Assembly (NCBI RefSeq): GCF_000524195.1
Contig: NW_020170410.1
Span: 252,204-316,203 of the forward strand
Length of the DNA: 64,000 bases
Direction: 5' to 3'
From: Echinococcus granulosus
Taxonomy: Eukaryota; Platyhelminthes; Cestoda; Cyclophyllidea; Taeniidae
In this document: piece by piece, positions 35,101 to 47,100 of the stretch
Layout: each line of letters begins with the position of its first letter
How positions within the stretch are numbered: position 1 is the stretch's first letter
Notes under the pieces: generated by a model
What the model saw: only the letters and a program-made list of their open reading frames with translations
Database searches by the model: none
What the model was told of the DNA's origin: nothing
Translations under genes and position numbers: made by a program

Positions 35101-36331
35101 ACCCTATCTTCTAGCACTCATTGCAAATGTCACTTATGTGAAAGAATAATTGACTTGACTTGAGCCAGCATAATTGAAGAGGCCGCGCTTCTTCTCTTTG
35201 CTTGTTGGATGGGTCTATTCAAAACGGTATAATGTTCTCAAAATTGCCCTTAACTTAGTTTAATTTTTATTAACAAATGACGCCATTGTATTTATTCCAT
35301 CTTAGGAGTAAGGGCGTGAAGGCTTGGTCAAATAATAGTTGAACTTTCCCTCACATCAATCGCATAAAACCTTTTTAAGTTAAATACGAATGATTATTTT
35401 CCGATGCCTGCATTCCTTCCCTGGACCAGCTCTGGTGTTTGGTGCTTTATCGCAAGCAAATGAGGCCCTAGAAACCATCCAGCCTTCTTTTTAGTTAAGC
35501 ATGTTTTGAACTGATGATGTTGGAGCCCGGCATAAGGAAGAAATATCCTCCAAGCCCTTGATTCCTTTGTATGTACAGATGGGACAAACAGATGGTGGAG
35601 AATGCATGCCTTGGATTGGATAGGATGGACAATAAAAGTAATGTTAAGTCCCCTATCCAGGTAATGGTCAAGTATTTGACGTATTACGAAGTTGGGTCAT
35701 TATTTAATGAAGCACTTCTTTCGATAACTTGGTTTGAATGGTTGCCCTACTAAATTATCAGTAAATCGGCTGTTAATTCTGAAAACGCGTAACAAAGTAG
35801 CAACGTGACCTGAAACCAGCTGTCCTGGTGTTGCAATTTCAGTAGACCCTCAGAATTGGTAAGGCATTTGAATAGCTGGAAGAATTTACCCTTTCCAGAC
35901 CTGTAAGGAATGATTCTTTACATTTTGTTTAAGATCCGCAATTGACTGATATTGTGGCTTTGGAGCATGATAACCGTAAAAGCGTTGCCGAACTGACGAG
36001 TTGCTTCGAGAGGAGTAATCCGAATGGTTGTCATGTAAAATCTGTGTATAGTCCACCGCTAAAGGTAAGCGAATAGCAGAATTCCTTATTTAAATAAGTG
36101 TAATCCATACTGGATTGGTTACAATCAGCTGAGTATCCGTAAAATTCAATCACTCACTGTATATGCACCGGTTCTACCTCTATTTGGGGGTATAATTTTG
36201 TTCAATGGATCCCCAAAAGGAGAACCGAGCCCTCAAAGTTCCCCCCTTAATATTTTCTAATTACACTTCCCCATGAACTGCATCACTATCTGCTAAAAAT
36301 ATATCCTCCCTTCCAGGACCCAAATGGGTAG
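20159..36331 (+). CDS. CARMIL: CARMIL (capping protein, Arp2/3, myosin-I linker; LRRC16 family)
   Basis: CARMIL proteins bind and regulate actin capping protein at the membrane. Twenty-seven exons were placed: 20159-20248, 20279-20377, 20408-20544, 20579-20726, 20756-20896, 21099-21187, 21373-21637, 21789-21866, 21995-22207, 23879-24035, 24990-25080, 25653-25704, 26753-26971, 28917-29006, 29249-29470, 29645-29824, 29892-30041, 30750-30789, 31023-31043, 31153-31182, 31457-31510, 32346-32402, 32980-33036, 33379-33562, 34168-34331, 35934-36064 and 36317-36331. They sum to 3174 nt (1057 aa plus stop), and every phase matches. Exons 1-5 give a PH-like domain, exons 6-13 leucine-rich repeats (LDLDLSECKLDAKVAE, RLQHVTLGNKGKP), exons 14-17 the helical dimerisation region. 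The rest is a disordered tail with VAELTSCFE near the end. It is shorter than human CARMIL1 (about 1370 aa), mainly in the tail. The first Met fits the family's start. Confidence is high for exons 3-17, moderate for the small exons. Confidence 0.85.
20249..20755 (+). other. Four ultrashort introns (30, 30, 34 and 29 nt) in CARMIL
   Basis: Introns 20249-20278, 20378-20407, 20545-20578 and 20727-20755 separate exons 1-5. Each is bounded by GT and AG and removes an in-frame stop or restores phase. The exons so joined align in order with the PH-like domain of CARMIL. The first intron (GTACAT donor) is the least certain. Confidence 0.7.
22208..23878 (+). other. Large CARMIL intron, no internal feature
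   Basis: A 1.67-kb AT-rich intron between exons 9 and 10. Open frames at 22312-22509 and 22591-22812 look accidental. No repeat was recognised. Confidence 0.6.
25902..26386 (+). repeat. Intronic inverted repeat, copy A
   Basis: About 485 bases in CARMIL intron 12 match the reverse complement of 34763-35227. Over the roughly 340 bases compared letter by letter (from GAGTGCTAGAAGATAGGG to GTAAATACAAGG) I saw no difference. Divergence begins beyond GGTCTG at 26386, and the other end has an extra CATCCTCCGCAATGG-like segment. There is no open frame, no LTR and no clear terminal inverted repeat, so the element type is unknown. Confidence 0.9.
27352..28290 (+). mobile_element. Diverged TRIM-like element in CARMIL intron 13
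   Basis: The 5' LTR begins near 27352 (GACGAAAGAAGATGCAATAC) and the 3' LTR at 28139 (TGTAGCGCCCCGAG). The internal region shares GAGCGTCGTC, the GGGGGAAGGAGGAATGTGCTG box and the GAACTTTTTCAGATGGTTC box with the copy at 54403-55506. LTRs are substantially diverged, so this is an old insertion. The right border is approximate. An exon-like stretch at 27928-27993 lies inside the element. Confidence 0.8.
31965..33228 (+). repeat. Tandem duplication of a ~630-bp unit carrying one CARMIL exon
   Basis: Two consecutive units (about 31965-32594 and 32595-33228) are alike along most of their length, for example the boxes AATTTAAAATGCAAACTTTT (32053) and AATTTAAAATGCAAGCTTTT (32675). Each contains a 57-nt phase 1-1 exon, 32346-32402 and 32980-33036, encoding DLPLDVPSGSPVNKSKPAD and DLPMNATSGSPANKLNPVD-like peptides. 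Both exons keep intact acceptor and GTAAGT donor. Confidence 0.88.
34763..35227 (-). repeat. Intronic inverted repeat, copy B
   Basis: This is the reverse complement of 25902-26386, located in CARMIL intron 25. It starts at CAGACCAAATCACTGG and ends near GACCCATCC/TTTTGAATAG when read on the minus strand. It is near-identical over its core, and flanking sequence is unrelated. Confidence 0.9.
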
Positions 36332-36538
36332 AAGGCTGGACTTCGCGATCACGATCCGACTGCCCAATCTTTTCGAGTTCATACTAACCTCTTATTTCTG
36401 ACGCTCAAACGGATCATATTAAGCCACAATTTTTTTTCTTAAATTGCTCATTCACACCACTTTTCTTTCAATACAACAAAAAGCTAACACTAGTTCCTCT
36501 TTCAAGCATGAGAAAAAAGTGAAAAAATGTTATAGTAT

Positions 36539-36952
36539 TCAAGCAAAGGACAAGTCAAGTTGATAGACGATGATGCGTCCGAAAAGATCGGTGGCTTTTT
36601 TGAAGATGATAGCAGCGCTCGTGCAGGCGTTGGCATCGATGAAATCGAATGACTGAAGGCTATTGGTATTGGTGGGATGAAATGGGTAGGATGATGCATT
36701 ATCTTTCGTCTCCTTCGTCCACAAACGAAGAAGGGCCTCCTCGGCGGCGAAGCCGCCTTGGAATTGAATTCGAATAGAGGTGATCCTGAGAGACTCCTTA
36801 AATTCCATAAGGATCCATTGACTTGCACCTGGGTCCGACTGCCAGCAAGTCTCGGGATTCCCATCGAAAAGAAAAGCCTTGCCGTGGAGCCGAGTGTTCT
36901 GATGAAGGACGGAACTGACAGCTAGACGAGAAATGTAGTCGGGAAGCGTCAT
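36539..36952 (-). CDS. NR2C2AP: NR2C2-associated protein (TRA16-like)
   Basis: An intronless 137-residue frame matches the human protein (139 aa) along its length: NTRLHGKAFLFDGNPETCW, SDPGASQW, IRIQFQGGFAAEEALLRLW and a C-terminal TDLFGRIIVYQL. The family has a small discoidin/galactose-binding-like beta fold and was named for repressing the orphan nuclear receptor NR2C2; its biochemical role is unclear. The start Met is the first in frame before the conserved region. A polypyrimidine tract ending in CAG lies about 30 nt upstream (near 36984), a possible 5' UTR or spliced-leader acceptor. It is tail to tail with CARMIL, with 207 bp between stop codons. Confidence 0.93.
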   Translation of the reverse strand: MTLPDYISRLAVSSVLHQNTRLHGKAFLFDGNPETCWQSDPGASQWILMEFKESLRITSIRIQFQGGFAAEEALLRLWTKETKDNASSYPFHPTNTNSLQSFDFIDANACTSAAIIFKKATDLFGRIIVYQLDLSFA

Positions 36953-36989
36953 TTAGGCGAAGCCGAAAAGGGATTGCATAGGCTGAAAG

Positions 36990-38175
36990 GATCAACATTT
37001 AATCAGCAGAAATCGATGCAGAAATGAGACCACCTTTAAGGACAATAGGTGGGTGTCAGGAACTAATAGACTGGATACACGTGTGAAATGATTTGGAAAA
37101 AATACAGACCAGCCTTCTAATTTCTTTAAACGCCACCTTATACTAAAGAGGAGACAAAAACTTCCCAAATTGAGGTAAATTATGTTCAGTGTTATCAGAT
37201 GCGAGAACACTTCAGCTATAAAGACATAGTAATTTGTGGTGTTAAAATTTCATATCTACTTTAAAACATGCTCTCAGGTGCCTACATTATTTAAACTAAT
37301 ATGAAAAGCACGCAACAAATCGGCATCATCCCCATCATGGATTGAGCGACTCAGATGACCTTGAAACTCGAAAGCTGCACGGTAACAATCGGGTTATATA
37401 AATGACGAAAAATTATGACAAAAGACAAAGCTGGTTTATTCTATTTGAACCAAAATGGAAAATCTTCTGGGGTGAACACTAGGGAGTTCTAGTTAAGATG
37501 AGCTTAGAGTGAATATTAAGACATAAAACCGGAGCACGAGTTTCGAAGGCCTCCTCTCCCTTCTTCCTTGTACTCTTAGAACAGCCAAGTGGTTTAATTT
37601 TGGCATATTTATTAGAGGAACTGAAAAGGGGAAACCAGTACAAGGTTCAGTGGGGTGAGAATTCGCAACCGACCTCGGGCTTGCAAGGCGCCAATTCTCT
37701 CCCAAAATTCACTTCGTATTCCCTCTTCCTCTCTGAAAGGGACCTTAGAAAATATAGTCATTCTACAACACTATTTATCGTATTAAATATTTGATTTATG
37801 TTTTGAGAAACAGAAAATTGCAGCATTTAATAGAAAAAGACATGCCAGTAAATGAATAATTTAAAAAATTGCATGGAAAGCGATGAAATATTGTGTATTG
37901 TAAATTTTTTACCTATAAAGAATATTCTAAATTTTGACTCAAAGCTACAAATGTTGGTTTGTGTATATGAGTGGACTTTCCACGAATGTTTTAGGCGTTC
38001 GTTTTACGCGTTCGTGAAAGTGGATTGCATAATCTGGGCTGTTTCGCATTTACGCTTGATACCTTTTTCATATTTTGATTGGTTTGTTGATTTTCTGTAT
38101 CTATTGCGCTTACTTACACCTGTGTGTCCATTTTCAGTTATTCTTATGCTTTTTACTTTACCGTTGGTATGGAAT
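36990..38175. other. Divergent intergenic region (NR2C2AP / SLC12A9)
   Basis: About 1.2 kb between the starts of the minus-strand NR2C2AP gene and the plus-strand SLC12A9 gene, probably holding both promoters. No motif was assigned. The open frame from 37852 runs into SLC12A9 exon 1, so a longer N-terminus is possible but has no family resemblance. Confidence 0.45.
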
Positions 38176-41100
38176 ATGTCGGGACCACCTGAGGCAAGAA
38201 GTATTTCTAGGCGTATTCTTGGAACTTTTGGCGGCGTCTTTACTCTCGTCACTCTCTCTCAGTTCAGCAGTGTAGTATTTCTTCGACTGGGTAATGTATC
38301 CTACTTCTATTATTTTGGTAGGCTTCCTAGTAGGACAGGCTGGGTTGCTTATAACAATACTACAATTTTTTCTCGCTTATCTCATCCTTCTACTGACCAT
38401 TTTTTCCGTTTGTGCCATCAGTACAAATGGTGCTATTGAAGGCGGTGGCGTTTATTGTATCCTTTTGATTTTCTTGAAACACTGCTTCTGAAATTGAGTG
38501 TATTCCTTAAATAGCTTTAGACATGCTTAGTCGCGTCTTGGGTCCCGAGTTCGGTGGCGCTGTTGGATCAGTATTCTATTGTTCTCAAGTATTCTGTGCC
38601 GCCCTGTATATCGCTGCCTTTGTTGAAGCCGTCTGCGCAAATTTTGGACCTGGTGGTTAGTGTAACTGTAAATATAATGTGCCGATATTTCACTATTTTG
38701 TTTTAATTTCCCGGGTTATTTGCTCCTTCATAAATATTACTTTTTTGTAACTGTCTTCCCGTCTAGGTGTTCTCGTTAGTGGAACATTAATCGGCGTAAC
38801 TTTCTGGTGGAAATATCTTTACGCCAGTTGTGTGAATCTTTTTTGCCTCCTGGTTCTCATCATAGGGAGCCGCATGTTCATGCGAACCAGTATCCTCATG
38901 CTTATAGTATGTACCTAATTTCACTTATGTTTATGTTTACACTGATTTGAAGTGGTCTTCGTTAAATTTTAATCACAAATTAAGTAAAAATCCAATTTTG
39001 CCAAAACTTAAAACATAATCGGATTTTTTGCTCTAATTTAGCTTTCTAGCAGTCGTTTCACTTGCCAATCTTTTGTTTGCGGAACAATACTAGGCTTGCT
39101 TCTTCATACCCCGTGGTTCGCACTTTCAGTTAGATGTCTCAAGTTTGCGTAGTTCTAGACTTTTACATCCATTTATAGTTACTCCTGGAAAAAGAAAAAC
39201 GTTATCCCTATATTGAGCACATAAGGAGACAAGCATGTCTTCCCCATACATCTTTCCTGTTATTGTGGTTGAATTTAATTTCTACATTTGCAGCTTGTGT
39301 TTGCAGTGATACTCTTCGTCGCATCGAGTTTCTTTCAACCACCCTTCGCTGTGGCCGTACCGCGGGTTAATGAATTGGTCTACAATTGTAGTGATCCCAG
39401 TCAACCTTCCGTAATGGTCCCCTTCACTGGGTTTAATGCTACCACTTTAAAGGAGAATCTTTTCCGTGAGTCTCCTACTTATTCCATTCCTCCTTGGGCT
39501 TCCATTTTATGTGAATACGATGTCATCTGCTTTGCAGCCAAATACGCAGTAGACTACGAGAGTCGAACCCAAATGAACTTCGTCATTCTCTTTGCTGTTC
39601 TCTTTTCGGGTGTCACGGGCATTATGAATGGCGCTAACATGTCAGGTAGACCCCCCTGCCTATAGTTTTCTTACGTGTGTATAACCATTACGGTTAAGTA
39701 TTTACATTTTGGCTTCAGGCAGTGGTCTTGCGATCGTGCTGTGAGCCTGGGATTGCTGGAATAAATTTACTGATCTGCTTTAACTAGAGCTTTTCATTTA
39801 TCATTCTTCCTTTTTTTCTGACTCAGCTCCTCAATGTGATTTTTCTATTTTCAAGAACTGTCTCAATATTACCATGTGTTAATTAGCCTCATTCTTGCTA
39901 CCGAAATACATCGACAATACTGCTTGCGAGTTAAATGTACTCTCAGACCAGATAAAACAAGGTAACTTCTGATATTCACTATCCAAAGAAATCGGGCTTT
40001 TTGTAGTTATCAACATAGCATTACAAAGCCTTCCCTGGTTGGGACTCGTTTTAGCTTCAATGGGGCAAATGGTGCTTGGACTTTTATGCACTTTTTGCTA
40101 ACTTCAAGGTGAACTGAGGAGGCCGTCAGTTTCCATTCCGATGGGCACTCTTACCGCGGTTAGCACCACATTGTGTGTCTACCTCATTTTGGCCGTCCTA
40201 ACCGCGGCAACGTGTAGCAGGTGAGTTAAACCTCTCCCTCGAATGAAAATTTATTTTAAAAATGAATTTAAATGGAAGGCCTATGCAATTATTCTTGTCT
40301 ACTCACCGTTCATCCTGGTTGATATCAAAACTGCTAAAAACTTTTTAAACCGGGTTCGTATTTGTCATCTGTAGCCAGCTATTAGTAAGGTTTGTGTCAC
40401 TTTTGTATCTATTCGTGGGCAAATTTGCCTTCACTTGTTTTTTTTGAATTATACCGAGTAAAATCGAGCAGCGAACTTGCTTTTGGGAAGCTAGGTGGCA
40501 TTGTCTTTCAGTTGTAAGCAATGCGTTTAATGCCAATCGAAGAGATTATCAAACATATACTGTAAAATCTTCGTTATCACTATCTAAATTTCCCAAATCC
40601 TCCAACTAGTATTTGGGTTCCTAACACTTCACCTCTGGGTTTTTCTGTAGATTCCAAATTTTTCTGTGCACATTGTTCTGGAAGGTAGCACAGTTCAGTT
40701 CCAAATGTGTAACATAATCAAAAGGGCTAAATGTGTGTTAGTTAAAACAGTCCTGCCTTGATTATTTCCTTGATATTTTGGCCCCTACTACCATTTGAAT
40801 TTCCTTCTAAATGGCTAGACTGATGGAGAAATGTATTGTTTTACATTTTACCTTGTGTACGCAAAGTAATTGATGCAAGACCATTAGATCTGTGGTTATA
40901 TTTGATGTTGTTTTACATTGAAAATAGAAAGTGTGGTCTTGGATACGGTAATAGGCTATTTTCCAGTCTTTTACCTATGAAATTCAGTGCTACTTTAAGT
41001 CGATTAATGCTGTGAACGCCTTATGAGGCATTCATGGCAGCAGTTTTAAATCAGGAATGGCTCTTTTTGGGCATTTGTATGAACTGGGATTCTTCAAAAT

Positions 41101-44100
41101 CTCATATGTTTAAATGGACTATTCTTGATAGATTGTGATCATTGTATTAGCTCGAATCAAGTAAATTGGTATAGGATTTCGCATTTTCTTAAAACGTCTC
41201 GTTTAACGTCATTCTTTACTGTTTCATGTGACTTGAATGGTAGAATAGCGGATTTATGACTACATAGACCTGCTGAATGAAATGCTAAGGGATTTGACTA
41301 TCAGGTTTTTGCACTCTTTGTTTAACTGTTACACCACTTATTCTTGGGAATTCTATCACAAAATTGACCTTAGAAGCGTACAGAAGAACTATGCGCGGCT
41401 TTGTGCCACTATCCTGGTAGTTGCCGAATCGCGGTAGGCTGGAGAGATCCGCTTAGTTACAAATATATCATTCTGTCTCGCTAAGCTCATAATCTATAAG
41501 GTCTCATTTCTGCCTCCCTCCTAGATCTCTTCTGGTTGAAAATTATGCCTACATGCAGAGCATTTCCTTTTGGCCGCCTTTGGCCGTGATGGGTGTGTTA
41601 GCTGCCACGCTATCCGCTTCTCTGGGCAACCTTATTGGCGGCTCGCGTGTACTTGAAGCTCTGGCCGTCGACGAAATTTTTGGTAAGTTTGATCTATAGC
41701 ATCTGATGTCGCAAATGGAGGAACAGCTGGCTATACTGTCCTGTTGGATCTAAGTTGGCTCGGTAAATTTTGTAAGGTCTGTGGGTTTGCGAGCTACTTT
41801 ATTATAGCCGTATAGAGGAGCTGGAAAGCTAGTAGCATTGTTGTGGGGACTGAGAGGGCCCTTGTGGTAAAGCAAGCGGCCAAAATATCGTTCTGCTTTA
41901 GTATAATACTATTGCGGGTGCTGTTCCGGTGGGGTATTTTGAAGTATTTATAATTAATGAGGCCAACTCATGGGAGCAAGGAATTTAGTGAAATTCATCA
42001 TATCATTTCCTTTATTAGGTGGACCGCTTACGGAAGTATGCGATGATTTTGAAGGCATGAAGCACTTCAATCAGACTCCTTATTTTACCTTTATGAGGCG
42101 AACCGTACATGAAACCCCTCTGAAAGTAGAGATAGATAGTTAACGTTATTTTAAAACGGACGCATTTCACGAGTCAGTCACATTAAGTACTCATAAAGGT
42201 CTTTCAAAATTCTCCATTAATGCGCAAAAGATTTTGAGTAATATCTAAATAATTTGCTAGGATTATCGTCTTAGGTTCATACGCCGGTAAGAGTGGTGAG
42301 TTTCTCACCATGGGCGAGGCATATTACTTTAACCTTTTTGCTTAAGTGGAACCAACTGGGTCGAATTATTCATGCTACGATGTGAGTATCTCCACTTTGT
42401 ATCTCACCTATCCTCCAGCCTTATTATTAAAGATTAATGTAATCCCAGCTTTTCTGTTTGCGTTACCATTTTGGATTACCTGTGATATACAATCAATTAA
42501 GCTTAAGGCCCTGTTGTCACTTGTGGCAGTCAAAAACACTGTCGAAAATTTCCTACCACTAATATGTCACTTGACCTGCCGTGAAGGGTTTTTTTCATAA
42601 AATCATAGAGAGACAGCGGCTAGCAATGCAAGTCACAAAAAATCATCTTAAAGTTGTTAATGTTTTTTTTTTCAAAAAATAAACAAACAATCACTCGTGC
42701 CGTGGATCCATTACAGTTATGAACCAATGCGGACGGATGACTACAAAACTAGTCTAGATCTCCGATTGTGGGTTTGTGTTTACTTTGACTTGCGTCGTTT
42801 AGATAGGCGTGCGATTGTTTTGTGATTATAATGCTGCACCAACTAAGAATGCACAAAATTTATGGCTAGGTATGCTTTTAATAATCTTAGGTCTCTAATA
42901 TTGCCTTGAATTAGTAATAATTTTCAACCCACTTAAGCGTTGTGACCTTTTGATCGGGTCAAGAAAATGGGATTTTATTAGCGCATTTAACTGCTTGCTC
43001 TCGTCGTTATTGGCGCTTTCAGGGAAGCTCTATTTTCTTCATTTAAGTGCTTTTTTATTTAAATATAATACTTTTGTATTTCTGGACATGTAAAAGGCAA
43101 AGGCCGTGGCCAATATATCCACCCGTCACTTGTTGATGGGGTCACGGGTACGCTGGGGCTGTTCATCATATTTTGTTTCAACTACCCAGTTCGATGAGTG
43201 TAAAGCGATTTTTTTCTTCCTCCTATAGGCGTTCTTCTCAAACCAATGAAATACACAACTTCCGGTGGAAATCCTCTTGTGGCTGTACTTTTCACTCACC
43301 TCTGTGTTCAGGTGTGTCGGTGCATTACAAATCATGCTAACAACCCTTGTTTTGACAAATTTCTTGTTTTTTACGTCACTGTGGTTTCACTATTAAGTTA
43401 GATTTCGATTGGAGTATGGAATTTTTTCAAATTACGCCTTAAGTTACTGTCGGCGATAACAATGACGGGCGGTATGACTAGGGCTTCATGCCATAAGCTA
43501 GGAGCTCGAGCGCGGGAGATAAAAGTAGCTTCCTGGTCAAGCGCTATTTTACCACTGCTTCCTCATTCCTGACGGCGAGGTAACCTGAGTGATGAGTGGG
43601 TGTTTTTTTAGACTCAATTGAGCTGGATCGAATGCTCTAAACCTTGTGAGAGGTGGTTCGTTATTTTTGACTTGGAAAACGGGACATTTAGTGATGGGAA
43701 ACACAGCCTTTCCCAGTTAGAACTTTGTGTGCGGAAACCTATTTGTGATTGTTCTTCTGCTTATCTTCACTCTAGTGCTTTTCCGTTGGACAGTTACTCA
43801 TTGCGGCCCCGCCCTATGTGCTGACTATGCCTTAAACTTTTAACAAAAACCACTATCGCGTTCAAAAAATTCAACAATTTATAAAAACATGGCCATGTAA
43901 ACTGACAACAGTGTTATCTACACGTACATCGAATGCAATGGCTCGTGGGGTATTTTTTATCTAATTCCACCCATAGTCAGCAGTGGAAGGTGTTTTTCTA
44001 AATGTAGCTTATGATGCTAGATTGGCTTCACTTTTTGTTGACAAACCCTTACGCCTGTTTGAACAGAAGGAATTGGAAATCTTGAGGTTATTCGTTGAAT

Positions 44101-47100
44101 ATAGTCTCCTCCAAGATCAACTCTCCCCATGAAAGGAATTGTCAATTATTTAAATAAAAGAATTGTTCACAGGTTGAAAGTGAATTGGAAGTTTAGGAGC
44201 TTGGCCGTGATAACCATCACTATTAAGGTACCATAGCTGATCCTGTCGGCGATGGTTACTTCTTGAAAAACGGCATTTGAATTACTAACCTTTTTGCGCA
44301 TTCTCAGCGGTAGCTGGAAGTGTTAGGGCTTCGGACGCTCATACAGTGTTTATTGGAAGCTTGTTGAGCCTGTTGACGATTACCACTATCAGTGTCACCT
44401 GCTGTCATTTGAAAATATGCACTTAAAGCACTTTTCATAAAGGAAAGCTTATTGACCTACTTTGCTCGCGGTTATATGCGATATATCTCAATGCCAAACT
44501 CGTACTTCGCCTTAAATCCATTTTTGAAGTGAAATGCTATTTTTCAATGTCTGCAAAGTACGCTAATCAGTTATTGAATGGCAGGTAGATCATTTTCAAG
44601 TTAAACTTCCGTCGTTGGTTTAAACACTTCGTCCTCTTAAGAGTTTTGGTCTTTCTTTATCTCCCAAGAGCAAGCTCTAGTAGGCATTCGCCTGCCTTGA
44701 TTGATGACCTAAGTCTCATGAACCCTTAATGAATAGAGTCAGTCCCAATTTGATTCATCAGATGGGTATTATTCGTCTGGGCTTCTGTATTTTGTCTTGA
44801 AGTCGGAAATTTTACCAAGAGGAACGGGGACTGCCTTCTGTTAAATCACTAAGCTCGAGTTTCCAATCCGCTTCTGTAAGGGTCAATGTCACATCTGTAA
44901 GAAAAATTAATCAATGTAGGCCTTTGTGTTGGCCTCTAGTTTTCAAGTCTCCTACTACATACCAGAAAATTTTAACCTCTGGGTAATATTTGTCTTTATT
45001 CAAGCATATACGAGAATTTCATCCAGTTTCGCTTTCATTTGACCCCTTCTTTTGCAGCTCGTCTTCTTCATCGGTAACATGAATGCAATTGCCCCAGCTG
45101 TGTCAATTTTCTTCCTCCTTGCCTATGCCTCGGTCAACCTCGCCTGTGCTTTGTTAGATACTGCATCTCCGGCCAATTTTCGGTACCTTGGCTTTACTGC
45201 TTTATTTACCCACTTTTAGGTCTTTCTAGCTACTTTGTGTTTCCAAAACAATGCACTTTTTATGTCCAAGAGTAAAACGACTTTAAATTCCGAATGAATA
45301 GGATCGTTAACGAGCTTAGGGTGACAGGGAAGTTATCAAATTGCTAATACGCTTTTTGTGGTGTATGTGATTAAAATGAAATCATTTTAACAAGCCGTAT
45401 GAAGCTTTACAATATCCGTAAGCCGCTTCAAGTTTATTCAGTCACTTGGCGAAAGTTCTGGTTAATAATCCCCGTGATTGATTGTCGGGTTTCAGGGCCT
45501 AGTTTCCCCAAGTGGCGTAATTTTTCTTTGTGTGACACTTTGCCATCGGATGTAGTCTCGACAATGAGACGGTCTATTTCTATCTCTTGATCCATATCAG
45601 TCGCCTAATCTGCAAGCCTCTTCATCATCATTCCGTCTGATGGTATGCAGCGGACATCAGTCCCTCTAATCGACTGGGTGGGGGTCATTAATTTGTCATG
45701 TCTAATATCAATGGAAAGCTTGACAGCCAACAGAAATAATAATTTACCCTGTAAATCATCGGCTTTGGACCGCTGTAATTACCAAATCTATTCACTCATT
45801 ACATCAAATCGGCGCTTTAATGTGGCTTGCTTTTAGGAGAGTCTACCTTTGAGGAGGCGACCTATCTACTTATTCATCGTTTTTAAAGGCAACGTTAAAA
45901 ACGTTTTCAAATGATCCAACGCTGTTGTAGCATTAATGTTAGTTAGTACTTTCTATTAACACCCATATTGGCTAAAATATATGCGTGGACTTCAATCACA
46001 ACATTCATTCCCATTTTACCTCCTTCCCACGTGGTCATTTTCAGAAAAGACTTTCTTAAATGATCTTTATATTGTGCGTTTACTAGTTAACTGCGTCTAC
46101 AACAGTCGAACGCCTTGCTGGTCAATGTACTGAGCTTACACTGTTTTGACGATTCTGGAACAAAGCACATCATTGAAAAGCATGTGAACTTTGGTGCATG
46201 TTTCGCCTGAATTGTTCTTTAGGAAGCATTTCGAAGGTTAACGTTCGCGGACTCAAGCAAATTGGGAATTTTGCAATTTATGCAATCGTACCCACCATGG
46301 AATACTTGGTGCCTCAGCAGCTGTAGCTCTGGTTCATTGTTTATATGAATGCTTGTAGGGTGTGTAAACAAGTTCAAAATGGTATTGGGTTGCATTCGGG
46401 CCTACTATTTATCTTTATTTATTTATCTTTGTTTCTATTGGATTGGTGAGTGAAAGGATGCATTTGATGAAGTGACTCTTGTTAAAGCAGTCGCCCCCTC
46501 TTTATCACCTATTTCCAACACGAAATCGTTAAGTATGCTGCTATGCAAATCATTTTCATGGTAGTTCAAGATAAATTTGGAAGAATTACTCCGTTTGCCT
46601 GTTCTAACGGCTTGAAATCTCTTGATTTTTGTTACCCTGATAAACGTCTAAAATAAAGTAGTGAGCGTCTTGAGTCGGTGGTCTGTAAGAATGCCGGACC
46701 ATTGATCTTCCACCTAAAATAGGCGTGGTTTGGACTAATATACACGCAGTCCTGTTTCTCGACTGCTCCTCCATAACCGCTTCTATTATCAGTTCGAAAG
46801 TAGCCTCGTGGTTTTCTTATTCAAGGTATTTTAAGCTCTTTAAAACTCATGCTTCTTTTGGCTTTGCTTCATGAAATGTATTAACCGTGCTCTATTTCAC
46901 CTAGATGAGCACTACTGCAATGTCTTCGACTACCTTGTTCTGACCTCTACCTTGCAGCATATTCGTCACTCCATCTCATGTCACTTCGTATACGTTTTCC
47001 TTCCTAAAGAGATAAAATTTTCTATTTCATCGTATAGGTCATTCATACCTTTGTATGACATTCTTTTTAAGGCGTCAAGCGAATGGCTTGTTTGTGTCCG

